From positions 1 through 64,000 of the forward strand of contig CALUKD010000003.1 of the NCBI GenBank assembly GCA_944321125.1: DNA of 64,000 nt, given 5' to 3'. A program made the position numbers and the translations under genes. The notes below the pieces were generated by a model. It was given only the letters and a program-made list of their open reading frames with translations. It had not been told where the DNA came from and ran no database searches. Positions 32,901 through 43,300 of the stretch are shown here, in pieces (positions within the stretch are counted from its first letter, which is position 1; every line of letters begins with the position of its first letter). Source of the DNA: Candidatus Butyricimonas faecavium (GTDB lineage Bacteria; Bacteroidota; Bacteroidia; Bacteroidales; Marinifilaceae).

Positions 32901-34702
32901 GTAAGTCGGACATCCTCTTTCATAACATTGGAAGAGAATTCTTTTATTTCCGGAACTTTAAGTAATTCGTCCTCGAAAAGACGGATCATCTCGTCGGTTT
33001 TTTGGAGTGTATAGCCTGTGGGTGGGGTGATATACACGTTGAACGTGTTCAATTCAACCTCTTTTAAGGTGTTCAAGGTTAAAGAGGTGGACAGAACCAC
33101 GGTAATTAGTAAAGTGACCAGAGCGATAATAATCACTTGTGCCGGACGGCGAAGTGACATTTTGAGTATGGCAACATATATCTGAACCAATCTGTTATGG
33201 ATTGATAGGTTGCTGAAGTTGACATCTTCAGGAGTCTTGCGTAAAATAGCGTTTACCGCCATCGGTATCAATAGCAAGGCTACGACTAGTGATATGGTAA
33301 GCGTTGCCACGATAGAGATTCCGATGTGTTCCCCGATCAGCTTGACCAGGTAATTGTCTGCGAAAAGGAAAGGCAAGAATACGGTAATCGTGGTGACCGT
33401 GGCCGCCATGATAGCCTTCCATACCTCGGTAGTTCCCCGTACACAGGCTTCGTCGGTGGAAACTCCCAGACCCTTCAGCCGGTAAATATTCTCCATGACA
33501 ACGATGGAGTTGTCCAGTAGCATACCGACGGCGAGAGCAATACCCGTGAGGGTTAGCGTGTTGATTGTTATTCCGAATAGGTAAAAGAAATAGAATGATG
33601 AGAACACGGAAATCGGAATAGCAAAAGCCACGATAGAAATGATCCGTATTTTCCGAAGGAACAAGAACAACACGAAAATGGCCAGTAAAGCTCCTGAAAG
33701 TCCGAGATCTATGATCTGGTCAATATTTTTATTCATCACATCGGCAGCATCGTCTTCTACTTCAATAAGAACCCCTTTGGATTCTAATTCTGCATTTAAA
33801 CGATTAATCTCCTGCCGTACCTTTTCGGAAAGGTCGATCACGTTAGCTAATGGGGATTTGGACAGGATGCAGGAAATTACCTCTTTCCCGTTGGTACGGG
33901 CATAGGATTCCTCTTCCTTCACGCCGAATTGAATTTCAGCAATGTCCTTCAACTGGATTGGGCCATTGGCAACCACGATACTTCCCAAGTCTTCCGTGGC
34001 AAGATATTCGGCTGTCACGTTGACGAAATAACGTTTGTTATTCTCGTAAACTGAACCGGCAAAACTCTTTTCTGCCAAGTTACTCGAAATGGCCCTGCTG
34101 ATCGTTGAGGTCGTGATGTTCAAGGCTTTGCATCTTTCCGGGTCGACAATAACCTCGATACTTTTTTGTCGTCCTCCCATGATGGTAACATTAGCGATCC
34201 CGTCAATATTTTCCAAGTAGGGAACAATTTCAGAATCAGCAATATTACGGACATAGTCAATATCGTCCTCCCCGAGAATCCGTAGGTTCATGAACATATC
34301 GCTGGCGGAGCCCGAAGAAGATTTGTTCACGTTTAGCCTAAAATTATCAGGCAGATTCGGGGTGATGCTTTTTATTTTTTCTTCCAGTTGTAGAAAGGTA
34401 TATTTCAGATCAACGTCCTGTTTGAAAGAGACGGTTACCTGTCCTCCTCTCGAATAAATCTGGGTTTCTATTTTTTCTACTCCGTTGAGGGCGCTGACGG
34501 CACCTTCGACAGGAATAGCTACTTGATTTTCTATATAGGAAGGGTCGGATTCCGTTTCGGAACTAATGCTCACGCTCAACACCGGTAATTCGGCATTGGG
34601 GTATAATTCCATCGGAAGGTGTTTATAGGAGAAAATTCCCATAAGTACCAGCCCGATGAAAAGCATCGATACAAGAACCCTTCTTTTTATAATCGTGTTC
34701 AT
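29963..34702 (-). CDS. RND permease fused to an ABC ATPase (1579 residues)
   Basis: Residues 1 to about 1040 form a complete RND permease. TM4 has Asp397-Asn398 where AcrB has Asp-Asp, and the TM10 region reads 'GIVVNNSIILIDY', without the usual relay Lys. Then come two extra helices, an ABC-type first strand at 1106-1116 ('IKICNLVKVYG'), a 178-residue stretch with about four more helices, and the rest of an ABC ATPase. That ATPase has a Walker A ending in Lys1320, signature Phe-Ser-Gly-Gly-Met at 1414-1418, Walker B with Glu1439 and switch His1470. It overlaps the preceding RND gene by ATGA. No frameshift or stop breaks the 4.7 kb frame. The fusion suggests an ATP- and proton-linked exporter working with the ABC-2 permease downstream. 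Confidence 0.92.
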   Translation of the reverse strand: MNTIIKRRVLVSMLFIGLVLMGIFSYKHLPMELYPNAELPVLSVSISSETESDPSYIENQVAIPVEGAVSALNGVEKIETQIYSRGGQVTVSFKQDVDLKYTFLQLEEKIKSITPNLPDNFRLNVNKSSSGSASDMFMNLRILGEDDIDYVRNIADSEIVPYLENIDGIANVTIMGGRQKSIEVIVDPERCKALNITTSTISRAISSNLAEKSFAGSVYENNKRYFVNVTAEYLATEDLGSIVVANGPIQLKDIAEIQFGVKEEESYARTNGKEVISCILSKSPLANVIDLSEKVRQEINRLNAELESKGVLIEVEDDAADVMNKNIDQIIDLGLSGALLAIFVLFLFLRKIRIISIVAFAIPISVFSSFYFFYLFGITINTLTLTGIALAVGMLLDNSIVVMENIYRLKGLGVSTDEACVRGTTEVWKAIMAATVTTITVFLPFLFADNYLVKLIGEHIGISIVATLTISLVVALLLIPMAVNAILRKTPEDVNFSNLSIHNRLVQIYVAILKMSLRRPAQVIIIALVTLLITVVLSTSLTLNTLKEVELNTFNVYITPPTGYTLQKTDEMIRLFEDELLKVPEIKEFSSNVMKEDVRLTIRLKDDYQKINKKSLIQLKTEVLRLAETVNINQISLEASESSENFRGSSGGGGMLGNSSLLRMMGMGSQTEKVIIKGQDFEAMANFAEYLKYQLDDLDNISNSHISVSQGSTVSKIFFDQYLMGMNEVEPSNVSQELSNFQPQSKAEVKYKAGNQEYDILIRDINYDEDDQKTQTRTLEDLRNLEVTNKNNGLVQLRSFSRINLGRDKGNITRINQEKEVNLVYMFNSDINESKDLLEAAREEIDELVQSMDVPTGIAVEVVHEENEMDDFIFLILAAFILIYMILAAVFESTTAPIVLMFTIPLAAIGSLLALLFTSNSLMNANVFVGFIILIGIVVNNSIILIDYTSLLRRNGNRKQRAIITAGLSRLRPILITAITTIVAMIPLAMGQGEYVSGLGAPFAITVIGGLTMSTLLTLVIIPTLYSGMEDALYRLRTQSLFMKLLQIVLFVVAVICVYFWTYTLLNRILYVILTVILVPGITWFLEDSLRRAQSNIIPADEELEIKICNLVKVYGRPSRFNREWTSGLKIRKRLGLQGNYREWRDMQPLLWSLPVLGFMYYFTFSYQVLFFWAIVFAFITWTMTLSIMNIFREFCENRKQNVIAKTLRIIAIVIYYAGPMVILIWSSKKFENSGGAIFLGMFWYLGIAARYLSNKINKENINIDLIDGRFRMLRKTIFRLASKAPFIGVKKKPFKALNSVSMEIHTGMFGLLGPNGAGKTTLMRIICGVFEQSYGKIFINGIDTQKKREELQGLIGYLPQEFGTYENLTAWEFLEYQALLKGIYNKKVRHNRIAEVLSAVHMYENKDKKIGGFSGGMKQRIGIAQTLLNLPRILVVDEPTAGLDPRERIRFRNLLVELSRNRIVIFSTHIIEDIASSCNQVGVINKGILKYHGTPSDMANIAKDVTWTFEVPVRDFAKLPSDMLIVHHIRQGDMIKVRCLSEHKPTETAEKILPALEDSYLWLLRSVKIENKEKIITQ

Positions 34703-37700
34703 GATTTCTTTCTGTCAATAACGTAATACACACACGGGATAACGATCAGCGTCATGATGGTCGAGGTCAGCAAACCGCCGATCACGGCAAGTGCCATGGG
34801 TGAGCGCAAGGAAGCTCCCTCCCCGAATCCGAAACACATGGGCAGCAATGCCAAAATTGTCGTGGCACTGGTCATGATAATCGGACGCACACGATGCTGA
34901 GCGGCCATTTTGATGGCTTCTTCCAACGGGTGTCCCTCTTCTTTCAGACGGTTGATTGCGTCCACGAGTATGATAGAACTGTTCACGGCAATACCCGCCA
35001 ACATGATAATACCGATAAAGGCCATCATGTTGAGTGTTTGTCCGGTGAGCAGGAACGCTAAAATACATCCCACGCCGGCTAACGGAATGGTCAGCAAGAT
35101 CGTGAACGGGTGGCGCAAAGATTCAAATTGTGCGGCCATCACCATATATACTAATAGTATGGATAAAAACAGGGCAAATCCCAACCCGCTGAATGACTCT
35201 TGCCGCATCTCTTCTTCTCCCGTTATTTTAGCCGAATATTTGGCCGGGAATTCAACCTCGGACAATTTAGCTTTAATAGCAGGGGTTATATGGCTTAGTG
35301 AGTATTGTTTCTCGATCATGGCGGTCACGATACCTGTCCGGCTTTGGTTAACCCGGTTTATCTCTTTTGGGGCTGACGTTATTTCAATGTCGGCAATTTC
35401 ACCGAGACGGTATTTCTTTTCGCCTTGTATAATCTCAATATCGTAGATTTCGGAAAGGGACACTTCGGGAACCTTGATACTGATGTCGATTGTTTCACCT
35501 TGTGTTTCGAAAGTTCCGGCATCCTTACCTGCCAGTTTTTCGCTGACTTGGTTACTTACCGTGGCAACATCGATTCCGTAAATTCCACTTTTTAAACGGT
35601 CGATTTTGATATTTACTTCCGGAGCTCCTTTTTCCAGAGAAGATTTGATGTCGTATATGCCTGGGATTCCGGTGATTTTCTCTTTTATCTCGGTACACAA
35701 TTCATCGAGCAATTCAAGTTCTTCCCCTTTCACCTCGATTACCAGTGGAGCCCCCTCTGTTCCCAAAATACTTTGTAGGGCGGATTCTCCTTTCTCGTAG
35801 GAAATTTCTACGCCTTCCGGCAAGGGATAATTCTCGTTAATATTCGTGATAAAGTAATCGGCATCCAGCTTGGAATCTTTCTTTATCTTTACTTTGATTT
35901 GGGATTGATTCTCTGATTCCAACTTGCCTCCACTTTGGCTTTCAAGGTTGGATGGACCTACCAGCGTGTATTGCCATTCAATATTGTCTTGTCCTAACGT
36001 TCGGATAGCATCTTCAATGGTTCCCACGGCGTTATCCGTGCTTTTTAACCTTGTTCCCGGCTCCATGGTAACGAGGATTGAAAATTCCTTCGACTCTGTT
36101 TTAGGCATGAACTCCATACCAATTAACGGTAACATCAAGTAGGAAACGATCATGAGAACCGTGGCAATGCCGATCACCAAGTATTTCTTTTTAAGAACTT
36201 TCCCGACGAAATTTCCAAAGCCTTTGATCGTGATGGCGTGACTGGAAACATTGTCTTTCTTCTTCATGAATTTTGACGCCAACATCGGGATAAACAAGAT
36301 GGAAACAAAAAGCGAGGATAACAACGAGAAGCTAACCGTCCATGCCTGTTCCTTGAATAACTCTCCGGCAGCCCCTTGCAGGTACACGATTGGAAGAAAT
36401 ACCACGATCGTGGTTAAGGTGGAAGCCGTGATTGCTCCCGCAACTTCCGAGGTTCCCCTCACGGCAGCCTCCGCGGGTGGCAGGTTATTTTCATCCATGT
36501 TTCGGAAGATATTTTCCATCACGACGATGGCATTATCAACCAGCATTCCTGCGCCCAGCGCAAGTCCTCCCAACGTCATGATGTTAATGGAAAGTCCATT
36601 GAAGTACATCAGGTTGAACGTGGCAATGATAGAAATCGGAATGGAAAGACTGACGATTAATGTCATGTTCACCCGTCGCAAAAATATATAAAGTATAATA
36701 ACGGCGAGAATGATACCCATTAACGCAGAATCTTTAACCTCATTGATAGAACTTCCGATAAATTCTCCTTGGTTGCTGATGATATGGAAATCATATCCCG
36801 GTAAACTTTTACGGAATTCGTCAATCTTGGCCAGTAAGTTTTCCACGGCATTTACCGTATTATATTTATTTTCTTTGTAAATGCTGATGCCAAGGCAACG
36901 TTCTCCGTTGTAGCGGGCTAAGTTTGCCGGATCTTCGTTGCGAATGGACACGGAGGCTACATCTTTCAAATATACCGGGGCTTTTGTTTTACTGGAATTG
37001 CTTGTAGCTTCCGTGGAAGAAGAACTTCCGCTGGATGAATTTTCTTTAAATGCTACGATAATATTTTCAAGATCTTGAAGGCTGGTAATCAGGTTTACTC
37101 CTTTCACCGTGTATTGAATATCCCCGTCTGTGATCGTTCCCCCGGAAACATTTTGATTGATAGCGGTGATTTGTGAGGCGATTCCATCGGCTGTTAACCC
37201 AAATGCCTCAAGCATATAGGGATTTGTGGATATTTCAACAATAGCCTGTTCCTGTCCGTTCAGCTGAATATCTGCGATTCCGTCTACCCGGACGAGTTCG
37301 TTACGCATATAATTTTCTGCAATCTTTCGCAATTCATTCATATCCTTCACCTCGTTATGGGTGAGGGCGATGGTCATAATCGGTGTTGCATTGGCATCGT
37401 AACGGGTGACGTTAACTTCTTCGATAGTTTCATCTTGGGAAAGCGAAGAGACACTTCGTTGTAAATCCAAAAAAGCGGCATCCATGTCTTGATCCCACCC
37501 GTATTCCACGGTGACTTTCGTGTATCCGACCTTCGTGATGCTGTACACGCTCTTCACGCCTTCTTGACGTGCGGCTGTCGATTCAACATTGGTTGTGATT
37601 AGTTTTTCAACCTCTTCGGGCGGTCTCTGGCCGCTTTTCACTTCCACGTAAAGAGCGGGATTTTTCAAGTCAGGGAAAAGATCTGTCCCTAATTTATTAT

Positions 37701-37788
37701 AGGATATTGTTCCCAGTAAACATACCGCTAGCGTGAGCATTAATATGCTTACCGGGTATTTTACTGCAAATTTGGTAATACTGTTCAT
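34699..37788 (-). CDS. RND efflux permease, partner of the RND-ABC fusion
   Basis: The 1029-residue product has the full HAE1 plan. TM4 has Asp418-Asn419 (GMLVDNAIVVMENIF), and the TM10 region reads 'GIAVNSSIILVDAIN', so both key positions differ from the RND protein at 20567 in the same way as in the fused partner. Its stop codon overlaps the start of the fusion gene by ATGA, implying coupled synthesis in equal amounts. A heteromeric RND trimer of the MdtBC type is an attractive inference. A serine-rich insertion with Ser-Ser-Gly-Ser-Ser-Ser lies at about residues 255-270. Confidence 0.95.
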   Translation of the reverse strand: MNSITKFAVKYPVSILMLTLAVCLLGTISYNKLGTDLFPDLKNPALYVEVKSGQRPPEEVEKLITTNVESTAARQEGVKSVYSITKVGYTKVTVEYGWDQDMDAAFLDLQRSVSSLSQDETIEEVNVTRYDANATPIMTIALTHNEVKDMNELRKIAENYMRNELVRVDGIADIQLNGQEQAIVEISTNPYMLEAFGLTADGIASQITAINQNVSGGTITDGDIQYTVKGVNLITSLQDLENIIVAFKENSSSGSSSSTEATSNSSKTKAPVYLKDVASVSIRNEDPANLARYNGERCLGISIYKENKYNTVNAVENLLAKIDEFRKSLPGYDFHIISNQGEFIGSSINEVKDSALMGIILAVIILYIFLRRVNMTLIVSLSIPISIIATFNLMYFNGLSINIMTLGGLALGAGMLVDNAIVVMENIFRNMDENNLPPAEAAVRGTSEVAGAITASTLTTIVVFLPIVYLQGAAGELFKEQAWTVSFSLLSSLFVSILFIPMLASKFMKKKDNVSSHAITIKGFGNFVGKVLKKKYLVIGIATVLMIVSYLMLPLIGMEFMPKTESKEFSILVTMEPGTRLKSTDNAVGTIEDAIRTLGQDNIEWQYTLVGPSNLESQSGGKLESENQSQIKVKIKKDSKLDADYFITNINENYPLPEGVEISYEKGESALQSILGTEGAPLVIEVKGEELELLDELCTEIKEKITGIPGIYDIKSSLEKGAPEVNIKIDRLKSGIYGIDVATVSNQVSEKLAGKDAGTFETQGETIDISIKVPEVSLSEIYDIEIIQGEKKYRLGEIADIEITSAPKEINRVNQSRTGIVTAMIEKQYSLSHITPAIKAKLSEVEFPAKYSAKITGEEEMRQESFSGLGFALFLSILLVYMVMAAQFESLRHPFTILLTIPLAGVGCILAFLLTGQTLNMMAFIGIIMLAGIAVNSSIILVDAINRLKEEGHPLEEAIKMAAQHRVRPIIMTSATTILALLPMCFGFGEGASLRSPMALAVIGGLLTSTIMTLIVIPCVYYVIDRKKS

Positions 37789-37794
37789 GTCTTT

Positions 37795-38859
37795 TTATTT
37801 CATGATTTTTACTTTGCCTCTGTTTCTCAGGAATTCGTAGCCTTTCACCACGATTTTGTCTCCTTGGTCCAGACCGCTTTCCACTTCGATGAAACGGTCA
37901 TCACTGATACCGGTTGTGATGATTTTTTCCATGGCTCGGTTTTGCTCAACCGTGTAGACAATTCGATTCCCTCCTCGGCGGGAATTTATAATGTCCTTCG
38001 GTATGACAATAACCGAATCTTTTTGCAAAGTAATAATCTCTCCTTTGGCGAACATCCCGGGACGTAATTTTAGTTCCGGGTTACTAATTGTAATATATCC
38101 GGTGTACGTTCGGGTATCTTCGTTGATTGCCGGGGATAATTGAGAAACAAGACCGGACAGAGTATCTGATTTGATATTATAGTTGGTGACTAGGACTTTT
38201 TGCCCTACCTTCACCTTGTCGATTGTGTTTTCCGGCAAAGCGATTTCCATATACATTTGGCTGTAGTCCATCAAACCGACCATTGTTTCGCCTGATGCAA
38301 TCTCCACGTTTGGGGTAAAATACGGTAGACTGACGATAGCTCCTTTAAAGGGGGCTTTAATCGTGAGTTTTGCCAGATCCGTGTATGCCGATTCTAATGC
38401 CGATTGTGCCTGTATGTAACTACTTTCAGCATTTAGTACATCTTTTTCTGTGGCTCCGCCTTTTTCGAATACGGCTTTTTGACCTTCCCACTCTTTTTTG
38501 GCGATATCAACCTGCATCTTTTTCGTTGGTAACGATACGGTATTTTCGTGTTCTTTGTTGTTTAGCTTGATAATCACGGCACCTTCCTCGACAATATCTC
38601 CCAGCTTATAGGGGCGCTTGGTCTTGGGGTTAATCATGAGTTCGTATTTGCCGTTTGTCTCGGATTTCACTTCCACCGTTTTAGTTGCTTTAGCTGTTCC
38701 GGTCGTGGTAGTCAGTTCCCGGATATCGCGTTTCCCGACTTCGGCAAGCCAGACCGGGGTGGTTGTTTCTGAAGAAGAATTCATTCGTTGTTCGTTACAG
38801 GCGTTCAAGGTGTAAGCCAGTAGAATCACCCCGATATATTTTATAGATTTGTTAGTCAT
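37795..38859 (-). CDS. Periplasmic adaptor lipoprotein of the RND/ABC operon
   Basis: The 354-residue product has a lipoprotein signal (Leu-Asn-Ala-Cys21), lipoyl half-motifs around 'PYKLGDIVEEGAVIIKLNNK' and 'TIKAPFKGAIVSLPYFTPNV', a short coiled-coil hairpin between them and a C-terminal membrane-proximal domain. It should join the RND permease(s) to the TolC-like protein encoded just upstream. The gap to the RND gene is 6 bases. Confidence 0.94.
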   Translation of the reverse strand: MTNKSIKYIGVILLAYTLNACNEQRMNSSSETTTPVWLAEVGKRDIRELTTTTGTAKATKTVEVKSETNGKYELMINPKTKRPYKLGDIVEEGAVIIKLNNKEHENTVSLPTKKMQVDIAKKEWEGQKAVFEKGGATEKDVLNAESSYIQAQSALESAYTDLAKLTIKAPFKGAIVSLPYFTPNVEIASGETMVGLMDYSQMYMEIALPENTIDKVKVGQKVLVTNYNIKSDTLSGLVSQLSPAINEDTRTYTGYITISNPELKLRPGMFAKGEIITLQKDSVIVIPKDIINSRRGGNRIVYTVEQNRAMEKIITTGISDDRFIEVESGLDQGDKIVVKGYEFLRNRGKVKIMK

Positions 38860-38890
38860 AGCATTTTTGTTTTATATTTTGTATTAGGGT

Positions 38891-40363
38891 TTATTTCAAT
38901 AAATCAACGGGTAAATAAGACCTGTTATTTTGGTAATCCCACAGGGTTTGGATTTTCAGATCCAGTAATTTCAACTTATATGAAATGATGGCATCTGTCA
39001 ATGAATTTTTCGCATCAGTCAACTGAGTTTGTTGATTTTTCAGTTCCATACCGGTAAGGTTCCCGCTACGGTATTTCTCGACATTTATGTCGTACGTGCG
39101 TTCGGCATTTTTAACGGTCTGGCGGGCGATTTCGATTTGTCGTAATAACTTGGGTAATTCCCGACACACCTGACGTACGTCAAGCATGATGGATTTTCTT
39201 TCTTCTTCGTTACTGATCTCCGTGTTCTCATTGGCTAACTCCGTACTGCGGATGTTTGCTTTTCTTGCACCCCAATCCCAGATCGGAACGGTCAGTGTAA
39301 TCCCGATTGTTTCGTTGTCATCCGGTTTTGAGAAAGCTCCGTTGAACTTGTCTCCTTGGCCCATCAGTCCCACTCTGGCAGAGATACTACCTTTAAATTT
39401 GTTGTTATCTTTTGCCTCGATCAGGCTGAAAATACCCTCTTCAATGGCAATCTGTTGTTGGCGTATTTCCATGCGTTGAGTTAGAGCATATTTGACAGCC
39501 TGATTTACATCCACGTGAACCGAATCAATCTGGATATCAGGTAGGATGCTGATGTCTATATCCAAGGGCAAGCCCAAGGTTTGTTTGAATTGATCTTTGG
39601 TATTTTCGTAACTCGTTTCCGTGTCAGCGAGAGAATTCTCGTTTGTGGCTAAGGTCACTTCCGCTTGGTAGAGCTCTTCTGGAGCGATCAAACCTTGTTC
39701 CACTTTATTTTTGATTATTTCATAATTCTGTTTTTGGCTCTGGAAAGCTTCCCGGGCCGTGACTAATCTTTTATAAGACTGGTAAACGCCATAAAATGCC
39801 GAGGTCACGTTTTTCTCTATGTTCAGTTGGGCTAAAGCATACTGTATTTTTGCTTTTTCAAGATTGAATTCCAACCTTTTTAACTGCATCTTTGTCTTAT
39901 TATAGGTAAAGATCGGTTGCTCTAAATTCAAGCTGAGATTGTTTGAAAAAGAGGTACTTTTAGTCCCGAAAGATTGGTTGTCATCATCCTGCCAATTGAA
40001 CGAATTGCTGAGGGTGATCGTTCCGTCTGTCCACTTAATCGGTTGGCTGATCCTGAAGTCTAAACCGGAACTCATGGATTTCCGGGTATACCATTGCGTG
40101 TTATACTCGTCGAACGATGTGCTTCTGGTATATTGAAACGGGTTCAGGTTCAAACTGAACTGTGATTTTAACGAAGCTTTTTGCTGGATCAGAGCCAGTT
40201 CACTTTGTTCCAAGCTCATTTTACTTTGAATGATGGAAGGGCTTTGTTGATAAGCGATCTCTAGCGCCTTTTCCAACGTCAAAATTTCTTGAGCAAACGT
40301 TGATCCGGAACAAAGCATGAATATTCCCGAAATAATCAACGATATTGACGTGATCTTTTTCAT
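38891..40363 (-). CDS. TolC-family outer membrane protein of the RND/ABC operon
   Basis: The 490-residue product has a signal peptide ending at Thr-Phe-Ala-Gln, the opening 'LTLEKALEIAYQQSPSIIQS' and long helical repeats typical of outer-membrane efflux proteins, with 'GNLTGMELKNQQTQLTDAKN' in the last repeat. It is the outer-membrane exit of this operon's export machine. It is clearly a different paralogue from the one at 24855. Confidence 0.94.
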   Translation of the reverse strand: MKKITSISLIISGIFMLCSGSTFAQEILTLEKALEIAYQQSPSIIQSKMSLEQSELALIQQKASLKSQFSLNLNPFQYTRSTSFDEYNTQWYTRKSMSSGLDFRISQPIKWTDGTITLSNSFNWQDDDNQSFGTKSTSFSNNLSLNLEQPIFTYNKTKMQLKRLEFNLEKAKIQYALAQLNIEKNVTSAFYGVYQSYKRLVTAREAFQSQKQNYEIIKNKVEQGLIAPEELYQAEVTLATNENSLADTETSYENTKDQFKQTLGLPLDIDISILPDIQIDSVHVDVNQAVKYALTQRMEIRQQQIAIEEGIFSLIEAKDNNKFKGSISARVGLMGQGDKFNGAFSKPDDNETIGITLTVPIWDWGARKANIRSTELANENTEISNEEERKSIMLDVRQVCRELPKLLRQIEIARQTVKNAERTYDINVEKYRSGNLTGMELKNQQTQLTDAKNSLTDAIISYKLKLLDLKIQTLWDYQNNRSYLPVDLLK

Positions 40364-40381
40364 AATATGGTGTTGTTATTT

Positions 40382-43300
40382 TTATTTGTTATTGTTCGTG
40401 TAAACCCATTTCACTGCATCGGCAAAGATGATTTGGTTTGATGCTGATCCCTTGTCACTTAAGGTGATTTTAGCTTCTCCTTGAGAGAAATAGAAAGATC
40501 CTAGTGTCGTCCATCCCTGCTGTCCCCGGCCTGTTTCGACTGAAATTTCCTCTTCTCCGTCATCATGTTTTACCGTATAATATTGCATTTTTTTCTCTTC
40601 ACCTCTTCTTCGGCGCCATCCCATCATAGGGAAATCGGACGTGTACACGAATACCTCGTAGAATCCCGGAATTTGTATTTGGGTTGTCCATTCCGTTTTG
40701 TTACTACCACTTCCGGATTTTTTGTACACGGCACTATTAATATAGTCGCCATAATAATTTACCCCGATGGTAGCAGTCCATTTACTAGGAGGCATCCAGA
40801 AATTCAAGTTTTTGTATTTATCTTCACTTTCCTTCTTGAAAAAAGATTGTAGTTTGTTCTTTTGATTGGATTCGATAATTCTGAATCCGGGATCTTCATT
40901 GTCTACAATGATTTCTTTCGGGTTAAACGTGAAAAGAGTAGCATTTGAGTCGAATATACCCGTTACCGTGTCGGTCGTCGTGGTCGTCACTTTGGCAAAA
41001 TTCTGCATGATCGTACTGGGTAAATTTTGTGAGATGTTCGTGTTAATCATGAGGTTACTTGGACGTTCGTCACATAAAATACGAATCTCTTTGAATTTCT
41101 GCGGTTCTATAATGTAATTTTTCGCCGGTTTCGCTTCCATTTGGGCTGCCCGTCCTCTTCTTCCTCGCGGACCACCGGGGAACATTCCGCCTCCTTCTTC
41201 AATGTTGACGGAAATTACTCCTTCTACATTCGTGGGGTTGTACACTTGAAATTTCACGATATATTTCGTGTAATCCCCGACTTCCACCTGATCGGCATCC
41301 ACCCCTTTTACGATAAAACGGGGCGTGCTGTTGATCGTGTACCAGTTCGGGATGAAATCCATTAAATTGAAATGGAATTTACGTATAAACTCACTGTTTA
41401 AGCGAGTGAAATTGACTTCTTGGAACTGGTATTTTTTCGTGAATTCAGCCATGAACTCTTTGAATTCGTTTGATGAAAGGCGGGAGTTGATATAGTTCCT
41501 CAGATAAATGCCTTTCAGTTTCATCATTTCATAGAACACCTCTGTTGAAAGCGTGTTATCAAGTACGGCCTGTTCAAAACTTTTCCCGTTGAGATAAGCA
41601 GCTGCCCGCTGATCATCACCCATCCCGTTGAACATGCGGAAAAAGTGATCCTCTGGTGTGTTTTCTTCCTGTTTGAGCATCGTATTTAGCACGATGTCTA
41701 TAATCGGGAAATTCTGGGAATAGATAGAACCCGCATAATTGAAATACATAGACGATAAATCGTACTTGTTCAGTTTCGAAGTGGCAGACCATTCTCCCGA
41801 GAACATATTTACAAAAGTATTTCCATCCTCTTGGAACGTTTCTTCAGAGAGGAGAACCCGGCGGGCAAAGTCCCGTATGACGTTCATTTCCACGTCAATC
41901 TCTTCCATGCTTCCTCTACGGGGATCATGACGTCCCCACTCGGCTATTCTTTTTTTAGTAAATTTGAAATTACTACTAGGTAGAGTCGTGGCAAATTCCG
42001 GAAGGAAAACCATCTCCGGTTGTGTTTGCTCGCTATTCCCTTTCCAGTTGCGTACGTAACCCGCGTAGGAAATGGGCGTTTCCGCCATGATGAATTTCTG
42101 GTATGGATATTTACGGCCTTTTCTTAACTCGTATTCGGACTTCACATCTTGAAGGAATCCGGCTAACGTGTCTGAAATGTTAGGAAAAACTTCAGAATAG
42201 AAATCGTGACCCTTAAAATTGTATAATTCGATTTGCACGGAATCGACCAAAATACTTTTCTTTTCGTAGTCTCCGATGGCCAAACTGATACCGTGCAGTT
42301 GTTCTTTATTTCGGAATATTGTCGTGTCTCCTGATTGGGACAATGTTCCCTGTGAAAGGATTGTCCGGTTATCGGAATGAATCACTTTTAACGTGTAATT
42401 CGAGAAATTTTTTCGGATGTTATAAGGAGCTTCAGGGTTTATCGGTGGAAAAGTAGAGGGATACCACAGGCATTCCGGGGTCAGCAGGGTAAATTTGTCT
42501 TGAACGAAAGCGTATCTTTTCCCAAAACGGAGAATACTGCTTCCGGTTTGCGTGTCATAATATTCTTCATCCGTGACATCTAGGTAGCAGATGTGCTCAT
42601 CGATGGAGCCGTTGTACCTGATGTCTAGTTCAAGGCTTTCATACGGGCGAAGTTTATGTTCCGCTATAATAACCTGTGCGTCTCTTTTGTAGGGGATATC
42701 TTCTCCTTGCCGGGTTAACTTTTCAATTTGCAGGGATGGATTCAAGTAGAACACGATTTTGTCGATCTCCCGGTGATTCCGGTTCTGGACCTTTATGTGC
42801 GAATTGACGGTAATCTTTTTGTCGTTTTGCGAGAATACGATCTCTTGGTCGATCAAATGAACTTTGTCAATATAATTGTATTTCTTGTATCTTTCAGTGT
42901 ATAATTTGCGTTGATTATCAATATGATTGAATCGAGTGAAATAGATGAATCCACAACCGATTCCGATGATCAGGATAATACATCCCAATGCGTTCAGTAA
43001 AATATTTTTCTTGGGATGCAACGGTAAGCGATTGACCATCGCGATGGTAAACGTGAGCAATCCTATCCCCAAGAACAGGTATGTCAACCGTTGAACGAGA
43101 TAGGGAAACAAGTTCGTGTGTCCCAGCACGTCGGAAAACATATTCGGTATCGTGAGAGCGAAGAAGTCAAATGTCCCGTGTTCCGCATCTCCGAGATAAG
43201 ACAAGGTTACTCCGATAAATCCTAGCATGATTACGAACGTGACTGCTTGATTTCGAATGAAACTCATGATCACGAACGATAGTCCTAACACGAAAATCAG

